A program made the position numbers and the translations under genes. Below the pieces are notes generated by a model. The model searched no databases. It saw nothing but the letters and a program-made list of their open reading frames with translations, and had not been told where the DNA came from. From contig JAJFVA010000012.1 of assembly GCA_021371995.1 (NCBI GenBank), positions 1-37,023 of the forward strand: a DNA stretch of 37,023 bases, read 5' to 3'. This document shows positions 1 through 11,800 of this stretch, in pieces (position 1 is the stretch's first letter; each line of letters starts with the position of its first letter). The DNA comes from Methanoregulaceae archaeon (GTDB taxonomy: Archaea > Halobacteriota > Methanomicrobia > Methanomicrobiales > Methanospirillaceae).

Positions 1-1292
1 ATCCCGGCAAGGGGGGTATCATCAAGATCCATCCCCTTCTGGATCAGCCCGGTGCCAAACGCGACCGGATCAAGCCCGGTGATCCCTGCCAGGTATCCGA
101 CCGCTGTTTCATCGGCAGGGGTCGTGGTCGACATCTTCAGCACCAGGGTATCGGAGAGAATGCCGGCAAGAAGCATCCCTGCTGCCGGGAGGCTCGGGTT
201 CTTCCCTGCTTCGATGTACTTTGTCGTGATGATTGTTGAGGTGGAACCGACCGGCTCGTTCTGGAACCGTACCGGTTTTAAGGTCGTGATCACCCCGAGC
301 CGGTGATGGTCGATCACCTCGAGAATCTCGGCAGATTCGATCCCGTCCACCGCCTGCCCGTACTCATTGTGGTCAAGCAGGATGACCTGTTTTTGTATCT
401 CCCCAAGGAGGGTATTCCGCGAGATGGTGCCAAGGAGCATCCCGTCCGAATCCACAACGCAGGCAGTCCGGTACTTTGAGTCGGTGACCACCTTCTTTGC
501 ATACGCGAGCGTATCCTCGAGCCGGAGGACCGGGACATCGGTCGCAAGGACAGAGCCGGCAGGAAGTGAGAGGTGGACCATCCTCCCTACGGAAAAAGCA
601 TCCAGGGGACTTGCCAGGATACAGACCCCTTTTGCCGATGCAGCCTCAAGTGTCCGGCTCCCGACCGGAGCCCCCTCTGCAATCACGAGGGCTGCGATTC
701 CGGAGGAAATCAGGGCGAGCTGTACCGGCTCGTTGTCACCAACCACCGCGATATCCTCTTTCGTAAGCCGTGAAAGGGCGACATGGAGGGCATCGATCAC
801 GATCTCCACCTTCCCGCAGATCTCCTCCCTTCCTGCAGCACAGATACGGGCGTCAAGGATCCGGGCAAGCGTGGACAGCGCTATCGGGCCGATGGAGAGC
901 TGTGCCTCCCTGCGGGGTGTTACATATGCCTTAGCGAGCCCATGCTCGCTGACAAGTCCCAGGAGCTTCCCTTCATCATCGGTGATCGGGATATTCCTGA
1001 CCTCATACTCGTCCATCATCGCCGCAACATCGATAGTCGGCATATCAGCGGGTGCCTTCTGGGTATAGAAGAACGGGATGTCCCCGACATTCGGCTCAAC
1101 GGTGGATATTTCAAGCGGCGGTGCAATCCCGAAATGAGCCAGGGCAAACCTTGTCTCGGCATTCAGGTCACCGGTATACGCTGCAATATATCGTCCCGGT
1201 TCCCGGGAATTGAGAAGCTCGGTATACCCGAGCACGCTCCCGATGCTGTCAGTATCAGGCTGGCGGTGCCCGATCACGTAAACCTTCTGCAC
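1..1292 (-). CDS. ppaC: Manganese-dependent (family II) inorganic pyrophosphatase with CBS/DRTGG insert, 3'-truncated by the window
   Basis: Hydrolyses pyrophosphate to phosphate in the cytoplasm. About 430 residues are visible and the C-terminal DHHA2 part runs out of the window. The N-terminus has the DHH-family metal motif GHRQPDTDS at about residues 6-14. The insert follows: a CBS-like segment (about 75-130, with MMDEYEVRNIPITDDEGKLL), a DRTGG-like middle, and a second CBS segment near 245-300. The DHH core then resumes with LLDHNE and IDHHRLG (DHH near residue 328). CBS-bearing members of the family are known to be regulated by adenine nucleotides, so this one probably is too. I chose the GTG start at 1292 because GGGGAT lies about 8 bases upstream and the DHH motif begins five codons later. 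Family identity is secure; the regulatory ligand is inferred. Confidence 0.88.
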   Translation of the reverse strand, partial: MQKVYVIGHRQPDTDSIGSVLGYTELLNSREPGRYIAAYTGDLNAETRFALAHFGIAPPLEISTVEPNVGDIPFFYTQKAPADMPTIDVAAMMDEYEVRNIPITDDEGKLLGLVSEHGLAKAYVTPRREAQLSIGPIALSTLARILDARICAAGREEICGKVEIVIDALHVALSRLTKEDIAVVGDNEPVQLALISSGIAALVIAEGAPVGSRTLEAASAKGVCILASPLDAFSVGRMVHLSLPAGSVLATDVPVLRLEDTLAYAKKVVTDSKYRTACVVDSDGMLLGTISRNTLLGEIQKQVILLDHNEYGQAVDGIESAEILEVIDHHRLGVITTLKPVRFQNEPVGSTSTIITTKYIEAGKNPSLPAAGMLLAGILSDTLVLKMSTTTPADETAVGYLAGITGLDPVAFGTGLIQKGMDLDDTPLAG

Positions 1293-1443
1293 AACGTATC
1301 CCCTTTCGGCTTGTCCCAGAATAATGTGAAGTATTCAGGTTTAACTCTCACCATCAGGGCTATCATCCCTGGGTTTGATCCATCGTCCTTTTCCATGCAT
1401 GCGATGCTTTATGCAGGCCATCGAACATAGCTTCACCACGGGT

Positions 1444-2160
1444 ATGAAACGATATATCGTCCTCTCTGTATTGCTCATGACTGCTATCCTGCTTTGCGGG
1501 TGCACGGAGGATCCCGGTGTCTCCGCTCCCACGAATAAGGCGGCTTCCTGTCCGGACTGTTGTGGCGAAACCGTCCTCGCCATCGGTATAGCCCTGAATG
1601 ATTCGGAGGTCAGAACCTATCTCGCAGATTCATACTCCATCGCAGATGTGAATCCAAACGCAACAGTAACCCTGCTCCTGGATGGAACGTACACAACAAT
1701 CGATACTATTGACGTAATGATCGATTCACCCGGCAATCTTGTCCATGTATATGTCGATACGCCGAACTGCACCGTGGCATCAGTATGGCCCCAACCGAAA
1801 CGAGTGCCGCTTGAACCTCCTCTGAATAGTACAACAATCAACCCTGTTGCTGATCATCTGGTCGGGGATGTATTTACGGTCAGCGGGACCTCGCCCCTTC
1901 CTGCTGCAAACCTGCTATTTATCGAGATCATCCCGGTGGACTTCAAGCCACCCCCATGGGAAGAGCATCCCGGGCTGAAAACCACTCTCAGTGGCACGAC
2001 CCAGATGGTGGAATACCACAACGGGGTATCCCGCTGGTACTACGCCATCAATACCACATCGCTCCTGCCCAATCGGTATGAGATTTGGATCTGGTCCAGT
2101 CCCGTTGATCCTTATTGGGAGGGTGTATCGACTGAGTTCAACCTATCGGCCCGGACCTGA
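1444..2160 (+). CDS. Secreted lipoprotein with DUF3821-like C-terminal domain
   Basis: Probable surface lipoprotein of about 238 residues, function unknown. It opens with MKRYIVLSVLLMTAILLCGC, a signal peptide ending in a lipobox (LCGC) whose Cys would carry the lipid. A second Cys-rich stretch (SCPDCCGE) follows. The C-terminal half contains VGDVFTVSGTSPLP and a Tyr/Trp-rich beta region resembling the DUF3821-type modules of Methanomicrobiales surface proteins; that resemblance is from memory. Several N-x-S/T sites fit an exported protein. The reading frame is open from 1375, but the signal peptide argues for ATG 1444. It is divergent from the pyrophosphatase gene and has no visible functional partner. 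Confidence 0.7.
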   Translation: MKRYIVLSVLLMTAILLCGCTEDPGVSAPTNKAASCPDCCGETVLAIGIALNDSEVRTYLADSYSIADVNPNATVTLLLDGTYTTIDTIDVMIDSPGNLVHVYVDTPNCTVASVWPQPKRVPLEPPLNSTTINPVADHLVGDVFTVSGTSPLPAANLLFIEIIPVDFKPPPWEEHPGLKTTLSGTTQMVEYHNGVSRWYYAINTTSLLPNRYEIWIWSSPVDPYWEGVSTEFNLSART

Positions 2161-2379
2161 CCTGATTCATGCGGAAGGTGTAGCAAGACGATCTAAGGGC
2201 CAGGGGTTACCAGCACCAGGACATGGTTCCACCCTTCTTTCATGAACCCCACAGATCACCGGTTCAGGGAGATCTGACTGGATCTGTTCAAAAAGAGTTC
2301 CGGCAAAGAAGCACCGCCGGGGTTTACCGTGATGCGGATCTTATTATGCTTGCAAAAGAGAAGTGATCCCGCAGGAAGA

Positions 2380-5181
2380 ATGAAAAAGATCGTGATCCGG
2401 GGGGCACGACAGCATAACCTCAAGAATATCACTGTCGAACTCCCTAGGGACAAATTCATCGTCATCACCGGCCTCTCCGGCTCGGGCAAGTCCACCCTCG
2501 CGTTCGATACCATATACGCCGAGGGTCAGCGGCGATATGTCGAATCCCTCTCGGCATACGCGCGGCAGTTTCTCGGGCTCATGAGCAAGCCGGATGTGGA
2601 TGCCATTGAGGGACTCTCACCCGCAATTTCCATCGAGCAGAAAAGCACCAGCAAGAACCCGCGAAGTACGGTCGGGACCGTCACCGAGATCTATGATTAC
2701 CTCAGGCTTCTCTTCGCCAGGATCGGGGTGGCCCACTGCCCGGTCCACAATATCCGGATCGAAGCCCAGTCGCCGGAGCGTATTGCAGACAGGATCGGGG
2801 AAGAGATGAGCGGGACTATCACCATCCTCTCCCCTGTCGTGCGGCAGAAGAAAGGGACCTACCAGCAGCTGATCAGGGACCTGAACCGGGAAGGATACAT
2901 GCGGGTCCGGGTCAACGGGGAGATTCACCGGACTGACGAGGAGGTCGCGCTCGAGCGGTACAGGAAACATGATATCGAGGTCGTCATCGACCGGCTCGAC
3001 CCGTCAGACCGTGCACGGCTCGTGGAGGCCTGCGAAGTGGCACTCGCCAAGTCCGGTGGGCTGATGATCGTGGTGGACGAATCAGGAAAAGACACCCTTT
3101 TCTCGGCAACGATGGCCTGCCCGGTCTGCGGGATCACTTTCGAGGAGCTGCAGCCGCGGATGTTCTCATTCAACAGCCCGTTCGGAGCATGCGAGGAGTG
3201 CAACGGCCTCGGTATCCGGATGGAATTTGACCCCGACCTGATCATCCCGGACACCTCCCTCTCGATTGCGGACGGCGCAGTCGCCCTCTACAGGAACTTC
3301 CTTGACGGGTACAGGAGCCAGTACCTTGCAGCAGTAGCCCGCCATTACGGGTTCTCCATCTTCACCCCCGTCAAAGAGATAACAAAAGAGCAGTACAATG
3401 CCCTGATGTTCGGATCCGATGAAAAGATCAAGTTCTCCATGAGCATGAAGAATGGGGAGGCCCACTGGGCCCACACCGGTGCCTGGGAAGGCCTTGTCCC
3501 GCAGGCTGATCGTCTCTACCACCAGACCCAGTCCGAGTACCGGAAACGGGAGCTCGAACGCTTCATGCGGATCTCCCCCTGCCAGAAATGCCATGGAAAA
3601 AGGCTCAAGGAGAAGGTCCTTGCCGTCAGGGTGCACGGGCGATCCATCATTGATATCACCGATATGCCGGTCGGCAGCTGCATCCGGTTCTTCAGTGATC
3701 TCACTCTCACCGAAAAAGAAGCCGGGATTGCCAGGCAGATCTTAAAAGAGATCAACGCCCGGCTGGACTTCCTTGAGAAAGTCGGCCTCGGATACCTCAC
3801 CCTCTCCCGCAACGCGGGAACCCTTTCGGGGGGGGAGGCACAGCGGATCCGGCTGGCGACCCAGATCGGGTCAAACCTGATGGGCGTGCTGTACGTGCTC
3901 GACGAACCGTCAATAGGGCTCCACCAGAAAGACAACCAGAAACTGATCGATACGCTCAGGAGGCTCCGGGATCTCGGGAACACGCTTGTCGTGGTCGAAC
4001 ATGACGAAGATACCATACGGAGCGCGGATTACGTCGTGGATATGGGGCCGGGTGCCGGTTTGCATGGCGGGTACGTGGTTGCCGAAGGAACCCCTGCCCA
4101 GATCGAAAAGAGCAAACAATCTCTCACCGGTCAGTACCTGGCAGGAAAACTGAAGATAGAGACGCCTGCAAAGCGAAGGAAGAACTCCCGGTACCTGAAA
4201 ATTTCCGGATGCCGGGAGAACAACCTGAAGAACATCGATGTCAGGATTCCGCTCGGTGTATTCACCGTGATAACCGGGGTCTCCGGGAGCGGCAAATCCA
4301 CGCTCGTCTATGATACTCTCTACCAGGCACTCCAGAAAAAACTGTATCATTCCAGGGTCACTCCAGGGAAGTACAAAAAGATCGAATTTGATGCCGAAGT
4401 CGACAGGGTGATCGTGATAGACCAGAGCCCGATAGGAAAAACCCCGCGGAGCAACCCTGCAACGTATACCAAGGTCTTTGATGAGATCCGGCAGGCATTT
4501 GCCGGGACAAAGGAGGCGAAGGTCAGGGGCTACAAACCTGGTCGCTTCTCCTTCAATCTCAAGGGAGGCCGCTGCGAAGCCTGCGAAGGGGACGGCCTTA
4601 TCAAGATCGAGATGAACTTTCTTCCTGACGTGTATGTCGAATGCGAGGAGTGCCGGGGGAAGCGGTACAACCGCGAGACGCTCGAAGTGAAATTCAAGGG
4701 AAGGTCCATTGCCGAGGTCCTCGACATGACCGTCGAGGAAGCCCTCGCCCTCTTTGCCAATATCCCGGCAATCCGGCACAAGCTCGAGACCCTCTCTGCA
4801 GTCGGACTTGATTACATCAAGCTCGGGCAGAGTTCGACCACCCTTTCCGGAGGGGAGGCACAGCGGATCAAGCTCACCCGGGAGCTCTCGAAGAAAGCCA
4901 CCGGAAAAACCATCTACCTGCTCGACGAACCGACCACCGGGCTCCATTTCCACGACGTCAAGAAGCTGATCGCAGTGTTGAACGAACTCGTTATGAAGGG
5001 AAACACGGTGGTGGTGATCGAGCATAACCTCGATGTGATAAAATCCGCCGACCACATCATCGACCTCGGCCCGGACGGCGGTGACGGCGGGGGATACGTC
5101 GTCGCAACCGGAACCCCCGAAGAAGTGGCCGCAGACCCGGGGAGTTATACCGGGCAGTTCCTGAAAAAGATGTTCGCATGA
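2380..5181 (+). CDS. uvrA: Excinuclease ABC subunit A (UvrA)
   Basis: DNA damage recognition ATPase of nucleotide excision repair, loading UvrB onto lesions. About 933 residues, full length for the family. Visible in order: Walker [10 protein letters not shown] (31-39), first zinc module with CPVC near 247 and CEEC near 270, ABC signature [11 protein letters not shown] near 481 with Walker [11 protein letters not shown], second Walker [10 protein letters not shown] near 633, second zinc module with CEAC and CEEC from about 732, second signature [11 protein letters not shown] near 822, and [10 protein letters not shown]. The frame is open from 2329. I chose ATG 2380 because [17 protein letters not shown] matches the usual UvrA N-terminus and a TATA-like TCTTATTATG (2339-2348) would place transcription start downstream of 2329. 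An AGGAAG sits almost against this ATG, so the start is not certain. First gene of uvrA-uvrC-uvrB. Confidence 0.96.
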   Translation: MKKIVIRGARQHNLKNITVELPRDKFIVITGLSGSGKSTLAFDTIYAEGQRRYVESLSAYARQFLGLMSKPDVDAIEGLSPAISIEQKSTSKNPRSTVGTVTEIYDYLRLLFARIGVAHCPVHNIRIEAQSPERIADRIGEEMSGTITILSPVVRQKKGTYQQLIRDLNREGYMRVRVNGEIHRTDEEVALERYRKHDIEVVIDRLDPSDRARLVEACEVALAKSGGLMIVVDESGKDTLFSATMACPVCGITFEELQPRMFSFNSPFGACEECNGLGIRMEFDPDLIIPDTSLSIADGAVALYRNFLDGYRSQYLAAVARHYGFSIFTPVKEITKEQYNALMFGSDEKIKFSMSMKNGEAHWAHTGAWEGLVPQADRLYHQTQSEYRKRELERFMRISPCQKCHGKRLKEKVLAVRVHGRSIIDITDMPVGSCIRFFSDLTLTEKEAGIARQILKEINARLDFLEKVGLGYLTLSRNAGTLSGGEAQRIRLATQIGSNLMGVLYVLDEPSIGLHQKDNQKLIDTLRRLRDLGNTLVVVEHDEDTIRSADYVVDMGPGAGLHGGYVVAEGTPAQIEKSKQSLTGQYLAGKLKIETPAKRRKNSRYLKISGCRENNLKNIDVRIPLGVFTVITGVSGSGKSTLVYDTLYQALQKKLYHSRVTPGKYKKIEFDAEVDRVIVIDQSPIGKTPRSNPATYTKVFDEIRQAFAGTKEAKVRGYKPGRFSFNLKGGRCEACEGDGLIKIEMNFLPDVYVECEECRGKRYNRETLEVKFKGRSIAEVLDMTVEEALALFANIPAIRHKLETLSAVGLDYIKLGQSSTTLSGGEAQRIKLTRELSKKATGKTIYLLDEPTTGLHFHDVKKLIAVLNELVMKGNTVVVIEHNLDVIKSADHIIDLGPDGGDGGGYVVATGTPEEVAADPGSYTGQFLKKMFA

Positions 5182-6728
5182 TCGAGATCTCCACCCTCCC
5201 CCATGAACCGGGCTGCTACCTTTTCAGGGACGCTCGGGGCGGGATCCTCTATGTCGGAAAAGCAAAGGACCTGAAAAAGAGGGTCAGCAGTTACTTCCGG
5301 AAACGGGATCCTGACGCAAAGACCCGGATGCTGGTTGAAACGGCAGACACCCTGGATTATATTGTCACGGGAAACGAGGTCGAGGCGTTAATCCTCGAAA
5401 ACAGCCTTATTAAAAAGCACCAGCCGCGGTTTAACATCGACCTGAAGGATTCGAAGGCTTACGCATATATCCAGCTGACCGATGAACCGTTCCCGGCCAT
5501 CCGGATCGCCCGGAACCCTGCCGGACCCGGCACCTTCTTTGGACCTTTTGTCTCGGCAGCGGAGCGGGACTATATCAGGGACGTCGTCAAACGGACGTTT
5601 TTCCTGCGGACGTGCAAAAAAATCCGGAAGAGGGGCTGCCTGCGCTACCATATCCATACCTGCAGTGCACCGTGCAGAGAGGCGATCAGCAGGGAGTCAT
5701 ATGCCGATCTCGTCAGGAATGCCACATTTGTTCTTCGCGGAAAGACCGGGGAGCTTCTCGGGAACCTGAAAAAAGAGATGGCAGAACGGGCCAAAGAGAA
5801 GGACTTCGAAGGAGCCCTCCTCATCCGTGACCAGATACGGGCCCTTGAGCACCTCTCTTCACGGCAGGATATTGCCCGGAGAAAGGAGGGAGACGAGGAT
5901 ATCATCAACTACCATGTTATGCAGGGGACCGTGCACCTCATGCTCTTCAATGTATACCGGGGGACGCTTGGCAACAAGAACGAGTTCTCTTTTGATTATC
6001 ATCCCGATTTTTTCGAGGAGTTCCTCGTGCAGTACTACTCAGACAACCCGATCCCCCAGGAGATCATCCTCCCTGAACCGGTCGGAGAACCAGTCAGCGA
6101 ATTCCTCTCGATCGCAAAGGGGAAGCAGGTAACGGTGACAGTACCACGGATCGGGGCAAAGAAACGGCTCCTCGACCTTATTGCAAAGAATATCGAGACC
6201 ATCCATTATGCCGGACAGGTCAGGGTACTTGAACTCCAGGAGGCGCTCGGCCTCGATTCACCCCCTGAGGTGATCGAGTGCTTCGACATCTCCCACCTTT
6301 CCGGTTCGTCGGTTGTCGGTTCCATGGTCCGGTTCAGGAATGGGAGACCCGAGAAGAAAAATTACCGGCGTTTCAGGATCAGGACGGTGGAGGGGATCGA
6401 TGATCCGCGGGCAATCGGCGAGGTGGTCAGGAGGAGATACACCCGCCTGATGAAAGAAGGATCCCCTCTGCCTGATCTCATTGTGGTTGACGGGGGGAAA
6501 ACCCAGCTTGCCGCCGCTCTTATGGTCCTGCGGGAGATCGGTGCCGGCATCCCGGTCATCGCCCTGGCCAAGAGAGAGGAGCAGGTGTACATCCCGGGCC
6601 GGACCACCCCGCTTCCCCTGTCAAAAAAAGAGCAGGGATCCCTCTATCTCCAGGAGATCAGGAATGAAGCGCACCGGTTTGCCATCGCGTACCACCATCT
6701 CCTCCGAAAGAAGGAGCTCATCGCATGA
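5178..6728 (+). CDS. uvrC: Excinuclease ABC subunit C (UvrC), short form
   Basis: Dual-incision nuclease of nucleotide excision repair. It has 516 residues. The N-terminal GIY-YIG nuclease is seen as PGCYLF and [14 protein letters not shown] (residues 11-36). A UVR motif lies near 196-230 ([18 protein letters not shown]) and binds UvrB. The C-terminal RNase H-like endonuclease is seen as [11 protein letters not shown] and [15 protein letters not shown]. The protein stops just after the RNEAHRFAI...H block. Bacterial UvrC usually continues there with a tandem helix-hairpin-helix domain, which is missing. The start overlaps the uvrA stop (ATGA), and the stop overlaps the uvrB start in the same way, so the three genes are translationally coupled. 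Confidence 0.95.
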   Translation: MIEISTLPHEPGCYLFRDARGGILYVGKAKDLKKRVSSYFRKRDPDAKTRMLVETADTLDYIVTGNEVEALILENSLIKKHQPRFNIDLKDSKAYAYIQLTDEPFPAIRIARNPAGPGTFFGPFVSAAERDYIRDVVKRTFFLRTCKKIRKRGCLRYHIHTCSAPCREAISRESYADLVRNATFVLRGKTGELLGNLKKEMAERAKEKDFEGALLIRDQIRALEHLSSRQDIARRKEGDEDIINYHVMQGTVHLMLFNVYRGTLGNKNEFSFDYHPDFFEEFLVQYYSDNPIPQEIILPEPVGEPVSEFLSIAKGKQVTVTVPRIGAKKRLLDLIAKNIETIHYAGQVRVLELQEALGLDSPPEVIECFDISHLSGSSVVGSMVRFRNGRPEKKNYRRFRIRTVEGIDDPRAIGEVVRRRYTRLMKEGSPLPDLIVVDGGKTQLAAALMVLREIGAGIPVIALAKREEQVYIPGRTTPLPLSKKEQGSLYLQEIRNEAHRFAIAYHHLLRKKELIA

Positions 6729-8656
6729 CAGGATTCAGTCTTAATGCACCGTTCGGACCGGCAGGCTCGCAGCCGGAGGCCATCAGGCAGCTGGTCTCAG
6801 GCCTTGCTGACAGCGAGCGATTCCAGACCCTGCTTGGGGTAACCGGATCGGGAAAGACATTCACGATGGCGAATGTGATCCGGGAGGCGGGGAGACCGGC
6901 GCTTGTCATCGCTCATAACAAGACCCTTGCCGCCCAGCTCTGGAACGAGTTCCGGGAATTTTTCCCAAAAAACAGAGTGGAGTACTTCGTCTCGTACTAT
7001 GACTATTACCAGCCGGAATCCTACCTGCCGGCAAAAGACCAGTATATCGAGAAAGATGCCCAGATCAACCCGAAGATCGAGATGATGCGTCTCTCTGCAA
7101 CGGCATCGATCCTCTCAAGACAGGATGTGATCGTGGTAGCCTCGGTCTCCTGCATCTATGGTCTCGGCCGGCCTGAACATTACCGGAACATGGGGTTTGA
7201 GCTGAAAACCGGGGATACGATTTCCCGGAAGCAGATCATCGAGCACCTGGTTTCGAGTCTCTACGAGAGGAACGATATCGAGCTCTCGCCCGGCAGGTTC
7301 CGGGTAAAAGGGGATACGATCGACCTCATACCAGGGTATTTCAATAATATCATAAGGGTCGAACTCTTCGGAAACCAGATAGACCGTATCGCTGAGATCG
7401 ATAAAAATTCCGGTGCGATAAAGGAGAAGATGGGATACTTCTATGTCTTTCCCGCCCGGCATTACGTGATCCCGCAGGAGCTCCAGAAACTGGCGTTACA
7501 GTCAATCCAGCAGGAACTTGAAGAGCGCCTCCCTGAACTCGGGATGCTGGAAGCCCACCGGCTCTCCCAGAGGACCATGTATGACATCGAGATGATTGAA
7601 GAGACCGGGACCTGCAAAGGGATTGAGAACTACTCCCGCCACTTCGACTTCCGGAAACCCGGGGAAAAACCGTACTGTCTCCTCGACTATTTCCCGGATG
7701 ACTTCCTCCTCTTCATCGATGAGAGCCACCAGACGATTCCCCAGCTCAACGGCATGTACCGCGGTGACCGTTCACGGAAGCAGGCACTCGTGGACTATGG
7801 ATTCCGGCTGCCGAGCGCCTTTGACAACCGCCCCCTGATGTTCGGGGAATTTGAAAAGTACATGCGGAATGTTATCTTTGTCTCGGCAACACCGGGCCCC
7901 TATGAGATGTCTCACTCGGGTCAGCTTGTTGAGCAGATCATCCGTCCGACCGGCCTCGTGGACCCGGTTGTCGAGATACGAACAACAGCAGGCCAGACTG
8001 AGAATGTGATGGAGGAGATCCGGGCTGCTATCGCCCGGGGCGATCGTATCCTCCTCACCACCCTCACCAAACGGCTTGCAGAGGAACTGACGGAATACCT
8101 TGCAGGGAAAGGGATCAGGACCCGGTACCTCCATTCCGAGATCGATACGCTCCAGCGGACGGAGATAATCAGGGAACTCCGTCTCGGCAGATTCGATGTC
8201 CTGGTCGGGATAAACCTTCTTCGGGAAGGCCTTGATATCCCGGAGGTCGGATTCATCGGGATACTCGATGCCGACAAGGAAGGATTCCTCCGGGATGCAC
8301 GAAGCCTGATCCAGATCATCGGGAGAGCTGCCCGGAATGTGAACTCACGGGTCGTGCTGTACGCTGATTCGATCACCGACTCGATCCGGGCTGCAGTCAC
8401 CGAAACAGAACGGCGGAGGGCACTCCAGATGGAGTATAACCGGATCCACCATATCATGCCGATGACCATCAGGAAACCGGTCCCCGAAAAGGAAGTGGAC
8501 CTAAAAGAGATCAAACACATCCCGAAGAAGGATATCCCGAACCTGATCATCGAGCTGGAAGCACTGATGAACAGGGCTGCAGAGAACCTCGAATTTGAAG
8601 AAGCAATACGGTTGCGGGACCGGATCAGGGACCTTCGGGAGAGAGAAGAATCATAA
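6725..8656 (+). CDS. uvrB: Excinuclease ABC subunit B (UvrB)
   Basis: Helicase-like damage verification subunit that receives DNA from UvrA and recruits UvrC. It has 643 residues, normal for the family. Visible: Walker A GVTGSGKT (38-45), the aromatic beta-hairpin segment YFVSYYDYYQPE (87-98) that is inserted between DNA strands, the DEAD-type box FIDESH, the helicase motif VGINLLREGLDIPEV, IGRAARN, and a C-terminal UVR motif (about 606-640) that contacts UvrC. The ATG overlaps the uvrC stop by four bases. The uvrABC set is regarded as bacterial in origin in mesophilic archaea; that is known of the family, not shown here. Confidence 0.97.
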   Translation: MTGFSLNAPFGPAGSQPEAIRQLVSGLADSERFQTLLGVTGSGKTFTMANVIREAGRPALVIAHNKTLAAQLWNEFREFFPKNRVEYFVSYYDYYQPESYLPAKDQYIEKDAQINPKIEMMRLSATASILSRQDVIVVASVSCIYGLGRPEHYRNMGFELKTGDTISRKQIIEHLVSSLYERNDIELSPGRFRVKGDTIDLIPGYFNNIIRVELFGNQIDRIAEIDKNSGAIKEKMGYFYVFPARHYVIPQELQKLALQSIQQELEERLPELGMLEAHRLSQRTMYDIEMIEETGTCKGIENYSRHFDFRKPGEKPYCLLDYFPDDFLLFIDESHQTIPQLNGMYRGDRSRKQALVDYGFRLPSAFDNRPLMFGEFEKYMRNVIFVSATPGPYEMSHSGQLVEQIIRPTGLVDPVVEIRTTAGQTENVMEEIRAAIARGDRILLTTLTKRLAEELTEYLAGKGIRTRYLHSEIDTLQRTEIIRELRLGRFDVLVGINLLREGLDIPEVGFIGILDADKEGFLRDARSLIQIIGRAARNVNSRVVLYADSITDSIRAAVTETERRRALQMEYNRIHHIMPMTIRKPVPEKEVDLKEIKHIPKKDIPNLIIELEALMNRAAENLEFEEAIRLRDRIRDLREREES

Positions 8657-8817
8657 AACCCGGGAGCGGTTCGCCTGAAAAAATGCCGGATACAACCGTT
8701 TTTGCCCGATACCATATGGTTCAGCCGGACAACCGGATGATGCATCGTAACAGCGATACACCTGTAGTGGAGCGATACCTGCCATGAAATAACAGCGGGC
8801 AGGCGAATAAGGGTACA

Positions 8818-8837
8818 TTTTTTTGGTAGAAAAAAAA
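8818..8837. terminator. Back-to-back T-tract terminators between uvrB and the IPT/PKD gene
   Basis: A run of seven T on the + strand (8818-8824) follows uvrB by about 160 bases. A run of eight A (8830-8837), which is T8 on the - strand, follows the stop of the convergent IPT/PKD gene. Archaeal RNA polymerase terminates at such U-tracts without needing a hairpin. The gap 8657-8861 shows no gene. Confidence 0.5.
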
Positions 8838-8861
8838 GGATTGCTGTTTATTTCCGGTTCA

Positions 8862-11800
8862 TTATTCCGGGAAAGGTAAAACATTGATGTAGTCGGAGAT
8901 GCTCTTTACATCGGACTCCCCAAACGCATCCTTTACATCCAGCTCGACCGTGTAGAGGCCGGGTTCATTGATCGTGTAGATCTGTTCTTTCAGTCCGGGG
9001 TAAAGGATTACGAGGTTGCCCGAATCCCTGGAGATGACCCATGTCCGTTCGGTCGGTGTCCCGATGGAGATGTCAGTGAGCATCACCGTCAGGGGAGCAG
9101 AGCCGGTCGTGGGTTCTGCAACGAAATCAGCCTTCAGTGGAGATTTCACGGTGATGGTCTTTGTCATCGATTCACTTCCCGACAGCCCTGTGACTGACAG
9201 TGTCACATCATACGTACCCGGGAGAGGATAATTATGGATGGGGTTACGGTCATTTGAAATGTACCCGTCTCCGAATCTCCATGTCCATTTCAGTACCTTG
9301 CCGCTTGACCTGTCGGTGAACGCAACGCTGAGGGGAGCCGTGTTTTCAGGGTTGCTCGTGGTATATTCAAAGTCTGCATGCAGACCCTGCCCCACAACGA
9401 TATAGCCCTCTTTCGTCTCGGTACTGTTCCCCTCGGCATTGCTTACATTGAGCTGGACACTGTAGGTGCCGGAACTGGCAAACACGTGGACCGGGTTCTG
9501 TTCGGCAGAGGTGCCGCCGTCACCAAACTTCCACAGCCAGGCTGTCGGGGAACCTGTGGACGTATCCTTGAACTGGACCGCAAGCGGGCTTGACCCGGAG
9601 GTGATGTTTGCTGTGAACCCGGCTACCGGCAGCGATGTGACCTCGATCATATTCGTGATCGTTTCAGTGTCAGACCCTGCCTTGTTGGAAACCGTGAGGG
9701 TGACGGTATAGAGGCCGGGGTTCTTGTACAGGTGGTAGGGGTTTTTATCGAACGAGTACCCGCCGTCACCAAACTTCCAGAGCCATTTCACCGGATCTCC
9801 GTCAGAGGTATCGGTAAACTGGACAAGGAGCGGGGCAGGCCCGGACAGAGGCTTTGCGGTGAAGCTTGCGACAGGGGTGACAACGACCGTAATATAGGCA
9901 TTCTTCGTGATCTGGGCCTCGTCCCCCCATTCATTCCGGACGAGTAATGTGACATTATAGACCCCGGGTTTGTTATAGATGTGCACAGGATTCGTCTGAT
10001 TGAATCCGATTACCGATGAACCGTCTCCGAAGTTCCATGACCAGAGGTAGGGGGCATTTGCAGACAGATCGGTGAACTGTACCTTAAGGGGGGCTGTTCC
10101 AAAGACCGGGCTCGCAGTAAAGTTGGGTATCGGCGGCGGTGGAGTGATGGTGAATGCATTTGACAGGGTACCGGTCTTATTATCAGCATTCTTCACAACC
10201 ACGTTCCATTTCCCTGTAGCTTTGCCGGTCAGGTTCAGGGTACAGTTGATCTTCGTGGCACTCACGACACTGACACCGGTTGCAGGGATCGGGGCCTGCC
10301 CGTTTTTCGTCAGCTGAACGGTCGCTCCCGGGAGGAACCCGGTCCCGTTCAGGGCACTGATAAAGACCGTGCTGTCATTCGCTCCCCTGTTCGGGGTGAT
10401 TTTTGAGACGGATGGCGCAGGGTTCTCTACCGTGAAGATGTTTGTGGCAATTGCATACTGTCCGTCAGGATTCGTTACGACGAGGTTCCAGGGTCCCGCC
10501 GCTGCTCCCGCGAGAGCAAAGCTGCAGGTGATCTTCCCGGCATTCACAACCGCAACACTGCTACCCGGGATATCAGGCTCGCCAAGGCGGGTCAGTTTGA
10601 CGGTTGCAGGAGAACGGAAATACTCTCCTGAAAGATTGGTGATGGAAACAGGTCCGTTATTGATACCGATCAAAGGGGCAATGCCGGTAATCTGCGGGGC
10701 CGGGTAGGTGACCTCGAACCCTCCGGGAAGGATACCGGACTGGCCGTCATCGTTGATCACCACAATGTCCCAGGGCCCTTCTGCTGCGCCTGCCAGGTTA
10801 AACTCACAGGTAATCTGTGCCGGCGGGAAGACCATGACATTCGTTCCGGTAATATTGGCTTCACCGGTCTTTTTCAGGACAACTTCAGCACCGTTTTCAA
10901 ATCCTGTCCCGGTAAGACTGCTTATCCCAACCATCCCGGTATTCACTCCTGTGGCAGGGGTGATACTGGTGACCTGCGGGGCGGCAGGGTATGAAATAAA
11001 GAACCCGGCAGGCAATGTCCCTGACTGCAGATCTGTATTGGTTACCACAACGTCCCATGCACCTACCCCGGCATTCGTCAGGTCAAAAAAGCAGAAGATC
11101 GTAGTGTTGTTGACAACGACCGGAGCACCCATAGCTCCGATATCCGCCTCGCCTGCCTTTTTCAGGGTCACTGCAGCATCTTCCAAAAACCCGGTGCCTG
11201 ACAGTTCGATGACCCCGCTTATCCCGTTATTGAACCCGACAGATGGATTTGTCGAGGTGACTGATGGTGCAGGATTAATAACCTCAAATCCATTGACAAT
11301 CAGGGACTCTTTCCCGTCAGGATTGGTCACAACGACAGACCAGGGTCCGGAGATTGCATCGGAAAGGTCGAACGAGCAGGTAATTTTTGACGGGATAACC
11401 CCCAAAACCATTGCTGAGACATTCGATTCACCCGCTTTTATGAGGGTGACCGTTGCACCGGCAAGGAAGTTGTTTCCGGTGATATTTGCAGGGATAGTCT
11501 GGCCGGTGGTGCCTGACACGGGATTGATGGCATCTGCAGAGGGAGGAGGATATGCTACCGTGAATGAATTGGCAAGCACGGCAGACTGGGTATCGGGGTT
11601 TGTGATTACAACACTCCAGAGTCCTGTTTTTGCCCCGGAAAGATCAACCGAACAGCTGATCATCTGCGGTGTAATTACATTTACCATCGTTGCCGGGATA
11701 TCGGCCTCACCTGCTTTTATCAGAGCAACGGTTGCCCCGGGAATAAAACCGGTTCCGGAAAGGTTTGTGACAGCCACAGGGCCTGCATTGAAGCCATTAT

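Noticed and set aside
3910-5055. 381-codon open frame opposite uvrA
   Set aside because: Shadow of a GC-rich, strongly conserved gene; no motif or ribosome binding site.
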